DNA of 64,000 nucleotides from Locusta migratoria (lineage: Eukaryota; Arthropoda; Insecta; Orthoptera; Acrididae), in assembly GCA_026315105.1 (NCBI GenBank), contig CM048744.1, positions 27,197,759 through 27,261,758 of the forward strand, given 5' to 3'. The position numbers were made by a program, and so were the translations under genes. Below the pieces are notes generated by a model that ran no database searches, was not told the origin of the DNA, and saw only the letters and a list, made by a program, of their open reading frames with translations. Positions 41,316-52,693 of this stretch are shown here, one piece after another. Position 1 is the stretch's first letter. Every line of letters starts with the position of its first letter.

Positions 41316-42811
41316 AGGTGGTATATGAGCTAGTGGTTGCAATATGGGCTAGCTTAATATCTGACTAACAAGCTCGCGCATTATAGCGGCAACCTCAGTA
41401 AATAGTAGTAGCTAGTTCTTATAAACGCCACAGAATGCGCTGCCGCAGTCAGTTACGTGGAACGTTAGTGATGAGCTGTTTCGTGATTTTTCTCATTTCA
41501 AAACTTGGAAAGGTAAGAAATTACAGTTATATTAGACGTACTGCCAATGCATAGTTAACTGTCAACTTCTTAACTATATATTATATAAGTATTTAGCTCT
41601 CTAATGCTCCTGAAGTTGGTTAATTAAAGTTAGTTTATAACGGAAAGCGACGTTTCACTTTCCAAGAGGGCTAGGGTGGTAGAGTTGGATGTTAACACAC
41701 TCCTGACACATAAAGGAAGGAAGCTTTCAACAACAAAACCAACATTGCTACCTCGAGAGAACCAGCCTGATAACACAGAAGGCTTGCCCCAGTCCTCTTG
41801 TGGTCCACACAAGGCTCACACCAACGACCAGAGCCACCACACACCATGTGCAAAGACCTAGCAGAAGCTGGCCCTAGCAGTGCGTCCCACGTTCCAATAG
41901 GAAACATTAAGACTTCACCAAAGGACATTTTGCCTGTTCCATAAAATAAGAAAAAGACAACAAACAAAGGACCTAAGCCAGGAAAGGCAGCTGTAATTAC
42001 AGCTCACCCTACGAAATATATTTGGAAGAAGCTCAAAAACAGCATGAAGAAAAGGAAGCTGATAAAAAAGGAAAATGAAAAGAGAGGAGGAAAAATAAGT
42101 GGACATAAAAAGGAAGATCGAAAGTGATGATGTAACAGGGAATACGAAGAATTTGAGATGTGAGCCAGGTGTTGACAAAACAAACAAACAAGGAATATAA
42201 AGCAAAACTGCATCAGTGAAGGGAACATTGACCATCGACCTACAATCATCATGCGAGAATTCAGAGGAGGGATCGATAGATTCTAGGCAGTCAGTTCTAG
42301 AGTCCACTGTCGGTGCTGAAAAGCCTGGAGATGACGATGCTACCTGCCTTTTTTGTGAGGAGTTATATTTCCAAGACAGTAAAGGAGAGCTATGGATCCA
42401 GTGCCTAATGTGCGAGATGTGGGCGCACAACGTGTGTGCTGGCTGTGAAACGGACCATTATATTTGTGATTTCTGCCAACCCTAAATGAACAACTTATGA
42501 TAAACGTGTCCCAGTATAAAGGGTTTGCTATTTTCCAATTACTCTAAAAAATCTACAGGAAATAATATTGACTTGTTTGTGTGTTTATAGGGTAGCCCAT
42601 ATTACCACCACATTTACATTTTTTCACAATATGTCAATTTTGTAAACATGTTTCTATATTAAAGTTGCATAATGATTTAAACTAAAACATAAGTGTTTGG
42701 CTTTTTTATAACGTTATAAAGATTATTTTTTGAGGTTTTCAGCAAATTTCACTGACAATTTTGGAATTTATGGTTTAAAAATAAAGTGGTAGCCCATAAT
42801 ACCACCTTTTC
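41314..42811 (+). mobile_element. Pogo/Tigger-like DNA transposon, internally deleted
   Basis: Left end AAAGGTGGTATATGAGCTAG and inverted right end AAAAGGTGGTATTATGGGCT match well. Each end carries a second copy of the motif (left: GGTTGCAATATGGGCTA at 41335; right, inverted: GTGGTAATATGGGCTA at 42592-42607). Only the C-terminal part of a transposase survives (41900-42485). The element sits within the endonuclease of the LOA-like LINE. Confidence 0.7.
41870..42485 (+). pseudogene. Pogo/Tigger-like transposase C-terminus with Cys-rich finger
   Basis: First come TSPKDILPVP, then PKPGKAAVITAHPTKY and a Lys-rich stretch. The frame 42216-42485 ends with a PHD-like Cys/His cluster: CLFCEELYFQ, WIQCLMCEMWAHNVC, and YICDFCQP before the stop. 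Such tails follow the DDE domain in many arthropod pogo/Tigger-type transposases. A stop after VP and a frame change separate the two parts; the DNA-binding and DDE domains are missing. Confidence 0.68.
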
Positions 42812-42879
42812 CTCTACAGAAATGGCACACCAATTAGAACCAGAGGATACTTGGGAAATAATAAACGGCGACCAGTAAA

Positions 42880-43275
42880 ACATTGCAGGGGACGGTATCT
42901 GCAACGGAAACGTGGCCACTACACTTTTCAGACCACTCAGGGAACCACTGCACCAATCGCATGACACGACAGAAAACGTTCCGTGGCAGAACAGGATGGA
43001 AGTTAAACGTCGATATTCTCAAGGAGGAAGAGTTGAGAGAACGGATGCAAGAGGCCTGGCATACCTGTTTACGCCGACAACACACGTTCCCATCGCTAAT
43101 GCTGTGGTGGTGCCACTACGCAAAACCTAAACTAAGCAGCGTTTTTAAGGAGTATAGTTATGAGAGGAACCGACTACAGAAAAAATCTTTTGAGTTTTAC
43201 TTTCGCTGTCTTCGTGGACTGTATTCTAATATACCTATCACACCGGAGAAGTTCTCCAAATTAGAAGGATTAAAG
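42880..43275 (+). pseudogene. LINE endonuclease end and linker
   Basis: A 131-codon frame: VSATETWPLHFSDHSGNHC carries the catalytic SDH of the endonuclease, then FRGRTGWKLNVDIL, LMLWWCHYAKPKLSSVFKEY and RNRLQKKSFEFYFRCL, the segment that precedes the polymerase in LOA/R1-type LINEs. It ends at a stop (43276); the polymerase does not follow. Confidence 0.75.
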
Positions 43276-43290
43276 TAAAATTATCCCTTC

Positions 43291-43875
43291 TGAAACGGAA
43301 ATAAATGGAAGCAATTAAAATCCGTTCCAGAGATGATAATTGCACCTCGGACGAACATGCGTCACCCTTCCACCCCGGGAGAGAGAAGCGTCGCGCAAGA
43401 CAAAAACTCATCAGTCGCGTAAAAAAAAAAAAGACGTTAATTTCGCGACGACTCAGGCTAAAATAAAAACGTATTGAATGGACTACTACCAACGAGCTGG
43501 CGGATGACGTGAGCTCGCAGGCCATGGAGTAGGACCTCCACTCCCAATCCAGAAGCCACGAAATACAGCACTGAGATAATTGCCGACAACCACGACGATG
43601 TTAGACAGTGCACCGTCATGTTGTATCCACATCCTTTCACAAACAGCCGAGTTTTCTGTGGCAGAGAGTACCTACTGAAACTTGCTATATTCCCAAATTA
43701 TACTGTTTTATGTTCTACTAGCTGTAAACCCGATGTTGCCCGGGTATTTATTTATTCCATCCTTGAGTTAGTACTTCTCCTATCCCTTCTCTCTCTCTCT
43801 CTCTCTCTGTAAATTTCCTTTTTCTTTTTTAATAACATGTTATAGGAGAAAATATAAAATGCAGTAAATGAAACC
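43291..43875. other. No gene; CT repeat and a common-repeat-like string
   Basis: Holds an A run (43421-43431), a (CT)n run (43787-43808) and ACTAGCTGTAAACCCGATGT at about 43718, whose style recurs in arthropod dispersed repeats. Nothing else seen. Confidence 0.4.
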
Positions 43876-43881
43876 GGCAAA

Positions 43882-44673
43882 ATGAAGTACAGACGACTAA
43901 GTAATGAGATTGACAGGAAGTGTAAAATAGTTAAGCAGGAGAGGCTAGAAGGCAAATGCATGGGGCTGTACAAAGGAAATGAACTTCGAGACAATATTGT
44001 AGGAAGGGAAGAGGATGTAGATGAAAATGAAATAGAAAATTCTATACTGAGAGAAGAATATGAAAGAGCACTCGAAGACCTAAGTGGAAAAGGGGCCATT
44101 GGACGACATTTCCTCAGAACTACTGAAGTCTCTGAGAGAGCCAGCCATGACAAAACTATTTCACCTGGTTCGTAAGATGTGTGAGATAGGGGAAATACCC
44201 TTAGACTATAAGAAGACTGTAATAATATCCATTTCAAAGAAAGCAGGTGCAGACAGATGTGAAAATTACAGAAGCATCAGTTTAATAAGTCATGGTTGTA
44301 AAATTTTAACATGAATTATCTACAGAAGGATAGAGAAGCTTTGGGAAGACCAGTTTGAATTAAGGAGTAATTTAGGAACACGAGAGGCAATCCTCACTTT
44401 ACGGATTGTCCTAGAGGTTAGATTAAGGAAAGGCAAACCTACATTTCTAGCTTTTGTAGATTTGGAAAAAGCTTTTGACAATGTTGATTGGAATACACTA
44501 ATTCAAATTCTGATATCAGCAGGAGTAAAATATAGGGAACGGAAGGTTACTTACAACTTGCACAAAAACCAGACAGCAGTTATCAGAGTTGAAAGGCATG
44601 AAAGGGTTGCAATGTTGAGTGTATGACAGGGTTGTATCCTTTCCCCAATATTATTCAATTTGTACATTGAGCA
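43882..44673 (+). pseudogene. RTE reverse transcriptase, first part
   Basis: MKYRRLSNEIDRKCKIVKQE starts the open stretch. Then MCEIGEIPLDYKKTVIIS, CENYRSISLISHGCKIL (stop), REAILTLRIVLEVRLRK, and FLAFVDLEKAFDNVDWN, which holds the first catalytic Asp. QGCILSPILFNLYIE follows after another stop. At least three stops or frameshifts. The parallel minus-strand copy is 52694-53146. Confidence 0.88.
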
Positions 44674-46406
44674 TGAGAGATTGCAGTACTGCCACTTTGT
44701 TTTCCAACGGTAAAAGGACAACGCAACCTTGTTAATTCCATTAGATTATTCGTAGGTTATCGATTTAATAATTTGCGGCGAAAGATAAATATTCAGTTTC
44801 TTGGTTATGTGAGGCCTGTAGCAGGGGAGAAAAACACGCATTCAGAGCTAACGGCGACTGGTGGCGAGCACGAGGGTGGCTCTGTTATTCGGAGGGGCAG
44901 CGGTTCCAGGAAGACGCCTTACGGCCGAAGGCCACAGAAGGTACGTAGGTCTGAGGCGTGAGCCTTCCAAGTATGTGGCTGGCGCCACAGAGTATTTGTC
45001 TGCGCTTGCGTCGTCTAGGCGGGATCGTCTGGTACAATACACGGTGTACGGTGCTTTGCGATCGGACAGCTGAGACGTCTGGCGCCGAGTTGGAGAACGC
45101 CAGGGTGGCACTCATTGGCCGTTTGCTGGGAACAACTTACTGGCCGTATTTTCGAAGGTGCCTGAAGGCCATCCGCCGCTACCGTGAGAACGCTGGACGT
45201 AAGGCCCCGGCCCGACCAGTGGAAAAGCGGGAGAGCTGGCCATTGGCTGCTGTTTTATAGTAAGGGAGTTCGGCTGCCCGACTCCCGAACGCAGGCCGTG
45301 ATTCGCCGTACTTTGGCGCCTGGCTGTGGATTGGCGTTTCAATAGAGATAGGCGGAGCCTGGAGGCTTTGCAGAGAGGAGACGGAGGTTTTAGAAGTGGA
45401 TAGAGAGAAGGGGACTGGTGTTTGAGCAGCCGAGGAGAGCAGACGCTCCTCTTCTGCTCTCAGTTTATACTTGTCTTTGAGCAACTGTACTTAGAGTTTG
45501 TGTTACAACTTTTAGAGTTTCTCCAAAACTTGTACTAATAGCGCTGAGTATTGGCAAGCCGAGAGCAAGATCAACATACCTGATATTAGAGGCACCATCG
45601 CGCTAATTGCGATCGTCACAATCCTGGTGTCACCTCTGCCTACAGTACATTCGTGTTTCACACGTAAATTGTATGTAGTGGCACGACATAGCCGAACGAG
45701 TGAGATCGTAGGCACTAAGATCCGCCGGGATTGAAGTTGGTTGATATTAGTTACATATCGCTTCTGGAATACGAAGCTGAATTTTCTCCGGGTCCGCGAC
45801 TTGTAGCTATCGACACTCGCAGCCGCCGCCCAGCCGTCGTGTTTCCGACATCGCCAGCCAGCACTGTTTGGTACAGTGTAGCGTGCATTTGCTAGTGTTT
45901 CAAGGGCTATTCATGTTTCGGACTGTTGTAAACGTTAGTTAAATTCACAGAAATCTGTTGTCGGAATATTTGTCTCGAATACGCCACGGTTTCCAGTTAA
46001 GTGTGGGTTGTAACTAGTGTTTAGAATCAAATACAAGTTTCTTCGACTTACGAGTCACTTGGTGCAGGAGTTTTTATATTGTTTTGTAAATTCGTATAAT
46101 TTGTTCTGTGCTCAGTTGTATGAGTATCTTGCTTTCAACTCTGACGTGTATTTGACTTCAGAGAATAAAACGAGTCAAAACAAATTTCTTTACTCAAATC
46201 ATTCAAATTCGTTAACACCCCTTTAAACAATTTTGGATGGGTTTTATTACGTGGAAACTAAATTAATTAAATGTTGGATGGTGGGTCAGCCACGCCTATC
46301 CTTTAATATCAAGTGAATAAACCATTCCCATACTCCATTTGCATGCCGTCCTTTCTCCCCCTACATAACCTGTATTTCCAACACACCCGCATAAGTATAC
46401 CTTTCA
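44674..46406. mobile_element. Probable solo LTR, 1733 bp
   Basis: The insert begins TGAGAG and ends CTTTCA, i.e. TG...CA with matching inverted ends, and is flanked by AGCA on both sides (44670-44673, 46407-46410). It interrupts the RTE polymerase exactly between IEQ and the next codons. It is GC-richer than its surroundings, non-coding, and contains AATAAA signals near 46163 and 46315. Its strand is unknown. A long solo LTR of a Gypsy-type element is the best reading. Confidence 0.68.
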
Positions 46407-47247
46407 AGCAAGATATAAAGGAAAGCAAGGAGACATTTGGAGAAGGAATAAAAGTTCAGGGTGAAGAAATAAAAGAATTGCGTTTTCCTGATGGCATTGT
46501 AATTCTGTCAGAGACAGCAAAGTACCTGGAGGAGCAATTGAACGGAATGGAAAGGGTGTTGAAAGGAACATATAAGTTGAACATTAACAAGAGCAAAACA
46601 AGGGTAATGGAATGCAGTCTTAAAAAATCAGGTGATGCGGAAGGAATTAAATTTGGTAACGAATCGATAAATGTGGTAAACGAGTTTTGTTTCTTGGGCA
46701 GTAAAATGACATATGATGGTCGCAGTATAGAGGATATAAAATGCAGAATGGTAATGGGAAGAAAAGCGTTTTTGAAAAGAGAAATTTGCTAACATCGAAT
46801 ATTAATTTAAGTGTAAGAAATTCCTTTCTGAAGGCATTTGTGTGGAGTGTTGCCTTGTATAGGAGTGAAACATGGACGATAAACAGCGCGGACAGGAAGA
46901 AGATAGAGAATTATGAAATGTTGTGTTACAGAAGAATGCTTAAGATTAGGTGGGTGGATCGCGTAACTAATAAGGTGGTACTGAACAGAATTGGGGAGAA
47001 AAGAAATTTCTGGCATACCTTGACTAAAAGAAGGGATAGATTGGTAGGGCACATTCTTAGACATCAAGGAATTGTGAATTTAGCGTTGGAGGGAAGTGTG
47101 TGGGGTAAAAATCGCAGACGGAGATTAAGAGATGAATATAGTAAGCATATTGAAAAGGATGTAGGTTGCTGTTCTTATGAGGAGATGAAAAGGCTTATTC
47201 AGCATAGAGTAGGGGGGAGAGCTGCATCAAACCAGTCTTCGGACTGA
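46407..47247 (+). pseudogene. RTE reverse transcriptase, second part, and ORF end
   Basis: GIKVQGEEIKELRFPDGIVI carries the palm motif, with FPDG replacing the expected FADD. Then NINKSKTRVMECS and VNEFCFLGSKMTYDGRS. A one-base shift near 46741-46792 leads into the final frame: WSVALYRSETWTI, NYEMLCYRRMLKIRWVDRV, RRDRLVGHILRHQGIV and finally GGRAASNQSSD. Both the frameshift and the lost Asp show that it is dead. Confidence 0.9.
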
Positions 47248-47268
47248 AGACCACAACAACTACTACAT

Positions 47269-47640
47269 GTTATATTTATGGGAGAATATATTCAGCAATA
47301 AGGCTCTCTTGCATAATGTACAAAATTATAAGTACAGTGCACAAACAAAGAAAGATAATAATCATAATACAGATGACATATAAAATTCGTATGACCTATT
47401 ATTTACTGAGTTATAGGATGTAAGTAAGTAGTATGCAAGAAAAGCTTTTCCTATCATCATTTTACTGTGGTTATCAGCGAGGAAAGATGTAATTATGGTT
47501 TGAACTTACCCTTAAAGTAAGTTGCAAGTAGCTAAATACTCTCATTCTTATATAGTGTTCGAATAAAGTCTCGTCGCATAATAGGGCAGTTTTTCGCGAG
47601 TCCTATTGTTTATAACGTCAGATCTCCTGAACCACGTATC
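47269..47640. other. No recognisable feature
   Basis: AT-rich spacer between the RTE tail and tRNA-like sequences. Confidence 0.4.
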
Positions 47641-47642
47641 GT

Positions 47643-48055
47643 ATGTGGTTCTTACCCCAGAGCGGTTTAAAGCATCTGCCTAGTAAGCAAGAGGTCCCGG
47701 GTTTGAATCCAGGCCACAGCACTAAAGTTAATTCAATGCCTCTCCTTACATTCAATACTTTCCGTATGTCTCAAGGAACTGAATTATTATTGATATTTTC
47801 CGTTTCTGATTCATGCAGTAACAATTCCTAGAAGCGATTCGCAATAACCGTATCGGTCACAGCCTTACGGTAAAGCTCTGGACGCTCGAGGTTGCCGGTT
47901 CGATTCCTGATGAAACACAGTTTTGCTTCCCCTGCAGTTTTCATTTTAAGATAGCCTTTACCTCTCTATGATGAGAGCAGTGGCCAGTAACGGCACGTGA
48001 TTCGTACTTCATGTTAAACTGTATGTGAAAACAGTGTACGGGTGAATACCGGCTC
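47643..48055 (+). mobile_element. Two tRNA-like SINE heads in tandem
   Basis: First: GCGGTTTAAAGCATCTGCCT and GGTCCCGGGTTTGAATCC (47660-47720). Second: ACGGTAAAGCTCTGGACGC and GTTGCCGGTTCGATTCCTG (47868-47912). Downstream, CATGTTAAACTGTATG recalls CACGTTAAACTGTAGG after the head at 38.85 kb. Neither folds cleanly as a functional tRNA. Confidence 0.45.
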
Positions 48056-48609
48056 ATCAGTATTAACGCGAGGTCAAGCGAACGTGGCACTTTCGAGAAT
48101 GAAAAATCTGAGTGGATGACATCCAATTACTGTCAAAATCACTGTCCTCAAAGCGCGCGAGTCCCCTGTCACTGAATATAATGGAAGCGTGCACCGTCCA
48201 GACACGGAAAGACATCAAAGCCTCAGCGAAAAGCCGAAAGACACAGGGAGCGGGCTTCCACAAAGACCGCGTAGCTGACCTACACGGAACATTACCCGAG
48301 ATGAAAGAAGAAGAATAACTACAAAAAAGAAAATAGAACGCATCGGAAACATAAAATGTACAAAAATAAAAGTCTCGCAACGCATTCTTTCCACCGCAAG
48401 AAGTAGTGAGATCTCGTTTAAAAGCAAGTTGGTTTAGTTAGTATATAGGGAAGCACCTGTCATAAATATTTATCTAATTAGTTATCTACCAACATTTATA
48501 GTAATCGTATAAATACTGGGCATCTTTATTTCTGCAACAAATGTAATGACTTGGCAGTCACATCGCAACATAATGACATGGAAATAAATATAATGATGTG
48601 GCAGTTGCA
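48056..48609. other. No recognisable feature
   Basis: A 68-codon plus-strand frame (48112-48318) has no motif that I recognise. Confidence 0.4.
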
Positions 48610-48613
48610 TACT

Positions 48614-48720
48614 GTTCTACATCTACGTAAATACTCTGAAAATCACTTTAAATTGCATGTCAGAGGGTTCATCAAACCTCTTTTATGATGTTTGAAACAC
48701 GTCCACATAACGTATTCCAT
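48614..48720 (-). mobile_element. CR1/Jockey-like LINE 3' tail fragment
   Basis: TACATCTACGTAAATACTCT and AGAGGGTTCATCAAACCTCT match the family tail at 1777-1870. After it, GAAACACGTCCACATAACGT matches about 61201-61222, so this small unit recurs. Confidence 0.7.
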
Positions 48721-50270
48721 TTAATTGACTCCCCATGAACAAATGTTGACGAGCTTCAGACATTTTTTTTTTTTTTTTTTTAGCAAGACACTCCACTCGC
48801 AATATCTGAGATACCAGGCATTATGTATTGATTTAGTTTTATCTGTAGTGTGTATTCGCCCTGGCTTCCACAGAATGAATGAAACTTTGTATGTAAGAAA
48901 GTTTAGGAAGTGCCAGGCGCACCTCGTCTGTTTTGTGTCGTCGTTTCTTTCAAATGCTGGGTGTTGAATGTTTCTGGGTGAGAAGTAGGTTTGCCAACTG
49001 CTGAGCAGAACCCAGTCTTAGCAAACATTCCTAATGTAGCTTGCTCTTAACCTCCTTGGCTGGGGGTTGGTCAGGTTACCTGACTGAAAAACGGTGATGC
49101 TCTCTGGGCTCCCCTCACTACCTCTCTCTGGTAACGGTTAAGCAGTGGTGAAGAGAGCTATTCATTTGCTTCTTGGTTTCTAGTAGGGTAAGTATCTCTG
49201 GGTTTGGTTCTGCTTTGGCCTTGTGGCTCGATTTAGTTCAGGCTCCATAGTCGTACTTATGCCTTTTTGCGAGTTTAATTCTGGGAGTAGCAGCTACACT
49301 ATGTGTAGTAGTGAGATTTTGCTTAATTTCCTACAGGATTGCTAATTTTACGTCGATTTTTACTGGAATCTGATTCCAGGCTCTGATCTGAGGCTCTGAT
49401 GGTGTTTCGCTAGCATAGTTCTGAGGCTCTGATGGTGTTTCGTTAGCATAGTTCTTGCACTTTATAACTTTTAAATCACATCTTCGCCTGTTTGAATATG
49501 TTCAATGTCTTTTGCATTCTTATCGTAGTTCAATTCTAATATTTTTGGGGATTCGCGGTGCCTATACTGTTCGTACTTTGTCAACAGAACACATGGACGA
49601 TATCAGACTAAGCCTTCAGCTTTTCCATCATTCAGTGCACGTGAGTGGTTAATAATTGTATAGCTAATTTGCTAACGTGTTTCCTAGTGAGTGTAGCGTG
49701 GTAATTTTCCCCGAAAATTGTCCATTCTAACTTGTAATGTGTACTTGTCGGTCCACGTGTGCGCTGATTAGCGTGTTCCCCGTCGTGGTTATTACCATTA
49801 AATAGATCTTTCTCCTCTGTGTAGAAAGAACCGTTGCACGACGTATATCGTGTTTTTAATTTTCATTATTTAATTTTCACTTACCTGAATTTTTGTGACC
49901 GAACTCTGTATTGTGCTGTAGCAATCTATAACCTTGCTTATCTAGTAGATATCATTCCTCTGATCAGAAAGAAGTGTTACACAATATTTTTCGCGATCTT
50001 ATTCTCTTGGAAATCGATTTTGTTAACTTTAGGCATATTTTGTGTTCCGACATAGTACAGTCCTGTATTGATCTAACAACTTTAACCTTCTGTAGTTATC
50101 TTCTCCCTGTCCTAAACGAACACCAGAGCGACCGTTTTTAGATATTATTTAATGAAATCTTGATTTAATGTTTAGTTAGAAGTTCTAGGGAAACTTTAAC
50201 TTCCATCTGTACACCGCACTTTGTGGTCTTAAACCAAGTGCGTATGTTTCTGATAGTTGATCATGAGCCT
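48721..50270. other. No gene; T run and 33-bp tandem duplication
   Basis: T run at 48762-48781. A 33-bp unit starting CTGAGGCTCTGATGGTG is repeated back to back (49388-49420, 49421-49453) with one mismatch. The rest is unassigned. Confidence 0.5.
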
Positions 50271-50279
50271 AAGCCACTA

Positions 50280-50870
50280 GCTTGACACGTTATGGAAGCG
50301 AAGTACTATTTCATTGTGCGTGAGTGAAACTTCGATCTGCATTCTCCGCATTGCTTGGCTATCATCTTGGTGTATTGGTGTCAGGTGCTTGGTAAGTACC
50401 TGCATGGCTTGGCGTATGAATCTGTGTGTCAATGTGCTGCAATTCCTCCGTTCCCACCTATGAAACGTGATCGTAATTAACCTGTACTCAACTTTGCAGG
50501 TGGGCAAATTTTGTGGTCATGGAATTGTGGATATTTTGAATATTTTGTAAGGTGTGTTTCTTATTGTAATTTAAAAGAAAAGTCTTCCTCCCTACTCGAT
50601 GACTTTCGTCATTTACAACGGACAGTATCCTTTCTGACAGGAAATCGCGAATTGTGGCGATACTGCATAACCCTTCTGTTTGATTAGAAGACGCTTGTGA
50701 GGTACAGAGTCGAAAGCGTTCCGGAAATCTAGAAATACGGAATCTATTTGACATCACTTGTCGATAACATTCATCAATAACATCATGTGAGTAAAGAGCC
50801 AGCAGTGTTTCACAAGAATAATCCTTTTCGAATCCTTGTTGACTATGGGTCAATAGGTCGTTCTCTTCAA
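50280..50870 (-). pseudogene. CR1-like LINE reverse transcriptase fragment
   Basis: On the minus strand, LEENDLLTHSQQGFEKDYSC (about 50840-50870) fits the early RT block HGFRKGRSCET, followed by decayed VFLDFRNAFDSVPHKRL (about 50690-50750). Further downstream sequence is not clearly LINE. It abuts the tail of the RTE element at 50872. Confidence 0.65.
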
Positions 50871-50896
50871 GGTTGTTGTTGTTGTGGTCTTCAGTC

Positions 50897-51091
50897 AAAG
50901 AAATGTTCTAATGTTTGTTAAGCTTAAGGGACTTAAATGCGGGGTAATCAGTCCCTAAACTTAGAAATTACTTATGAACTACCTTATACTAAAGACTACA
51001 CAAACATCCATGCCCGAGAGGGAATTCGAACCCCCGACGGGGAACGGCCTCGCGCATCGGAGCAAAGCGCCTGAATGCGCCCGGCCGCGGC
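50897..51091 (-). mobile_element. Type 1 SINE (minus), altered head
   Basis: Tail, body and head present; the anticodon/variable part of the head (GACGGGGAACGGCCTCGCGC) is replaced relative to other copies. Duplication GGTCTTCAGTC / GGTGTTCAGTC (50886-50896, 51092-51102; one mismatch). It lies in the RTE tail. Confidence 0.88.
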
Positions 51092-51249
51092 GGTGTTCAG
51101 TCTCCAGACAGGTTTGATGCAGCTCTCCACGCTACTCTCTCCCGTGCAAGTCTCTTCATCTACATCCTTTTGAATCTGCTTACTGTATTCGTCCCTAGCT
51201 CTCCATTTACGATTTTTATCCCATACACTTCCCTCTAACGCTAAGTTGA

Positions 51250-52015
51250 CGATTCCAGATGCAGAGATGGTTCTTTTTGCTGATGGTACAAGTATAGCTA
51301 TCACACCTGACAGACAAGAACCAACTGAGGAAATTGTAAATGACGCCTTTCAGAAAATCATTAAGTGGTTCTCAGCAAATGGACTATCATTAAATTTTGA
51401 TAAACATTACATTTTAGTGATATACATCTCAGTAAATTAGCTTACTATTTTCATTCTCTGCTTTCTAGTGACATCATTTTCTTGGGTAATTCATCATGAG
51501 TAAAAAATTATTCATTGCACAAAAGCGTGTAATCAGAATAATTGCTGGAGCTCAACCAAGATCATCCTTCAATTTTGAAATTTGTTATTACTAATCCCAC
51601 ATAATTGAAAAGCAATACCAGTGTACATAATTGCAACACTAGGAGAAATAATGTTCTTGACTATTCAAGGTTAAATCTAGCTTTGGCACAGAAAGGGGTG
51701 AATTATGCCGCTACAAAAGGCTTTGGTCACCTATCAAACAGCATCAAAAGCCTGACAGACAGCCAACGAGCATTTAAAAATAAAGTAAAAGAATTTCTGA
51801 ATGGCAATTCCTTCTACACAATAGATGAATTTTTAGATGTAAATTAGTAAATCTGATAAAAATAAAAATAAAAAAAATATTTCATGTAATATTTAGTACA
51901 AACTAAGAATTTGTAAGGACACCTTTCATTAACCTGACACGATCCACATCATTACGAAGTGTCGTGTTCATGATCTATGGAACAAGTACTAATGTAATCT
52001 GTGTCCCACAAATCT
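51250..52015 (+). mobile_element. CR1/Jockey-type LINE 3' end nested in the RTE
   Basis: 51246-51440 gives VLFADGTSIAITP (palm motif, FADG for FADD) and FSANGLSLNFDKH. 51605-51847 gives the ORF end: KSLTDSQRAFKNKVKEFL and NSFYTIDEFLDVN. The tail TCATGATCTATGGAACAAGT then TAATGTAATCT ends it. A minus-strand copy of this ORF end and tail lies at 63737-64000. The RTE resumes at GTCCCACAAATCTGTCCC. Confidence 0.85.
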
Positions 52016-52693
52016 GTCCCTTGTTTTCGTCGGGATATGCCAGAGACTCCTTTTCTTCCCAATTCGGTTAAACACCTTCTCATTAGTTACGTGATCGACC
52101 CATCTTTTATCATTTGTCTGTAGCACCATATTTCAAAAGCTTCAATCATATTTTTGTCTGAACTCTTTATCGTCCACGATTCACTCCCATACAATGCTAC
52201 ACTCCAGACAAACGCTTTCAGAAAGGAATTCCTAACATTTAAACTGATATTGGATGACAACAAATTTCGCTACTTTTATTTTCTCATTATCTAATTCCTT
52301 CAGCATCGCCTGACTTTCTTACGCTACATTCCATTATCCTTATTTTATTCTTGTTGATGTTCATCTTATGCCCTGGTTTCAAGACACCGTACATTTCATT
52401 CAATTGCTCTTCCACACCATTTGCAGTCTCTGACAGGATTACTATGTCATGGCAAACTGCAAGGTTTTTATTTCTTCTCCCTGAACTTTAATTCCCTCTC
52501 CAAATTTCTCCTTGAATTCCTTCACTGCTTGCTCAATGTAGAGATTGAACAACATTGGGGAAAGGCTACAACCCTACCTTACTCCCTTATATATCTGCGT
52601 CTCTTTCATGCCCTTCGACTCTAACAACCGCTGCCTGGTTTTTGTATAGGTTGGATATATCTCTTCGCTCCCTATATGTTACCCCTGTTACCT

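Larger units (their letters stand above)
39020..43290 (+). mobile_element. LOA-like LINE with nested SINE and pogo-like element
   Basis: 5' region (AGTCAGTCAGTCAGTCTG onward), ORF1 with a zinc knuckle (39175-40578), ORF2 endonuclease (40637-41315), and the endonuclease end/linker (42880-43275). A type 1 SINE (40780-40974) splits the endonuclease start and a pogo-like element (about 41314-42811) splits its middle. About 60 residues of endonuclease around the second insertion are not seen. The polymerase is absent, so the element is also 3'-truncated. Confidence 0.8.
43880..47268 (+). mobile_element. RTE-like LINE (CAA-tailed family) split by a solo-LTR-like insert
   Basis: Linker and polymerase (43882-44673), interruption 44674-46406, then the rest of the polymerase and ORF end (46407-47247), and the tail GACTGAAGACCACAACAACT. 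Removing the insert restores LFNLYIEQ followed by DIKESKE. Endonuclease is absent, so it is 5'-truncated. Confidence 0.88.

Noticed and set aside
42216..42485. Host PHD-finger gene
   Set aside because: The Cys-rich end lies between inverted termini and follows a decayed transposase-like C-terminal tail, so a pogo/Tigger-like relic is the better reading.
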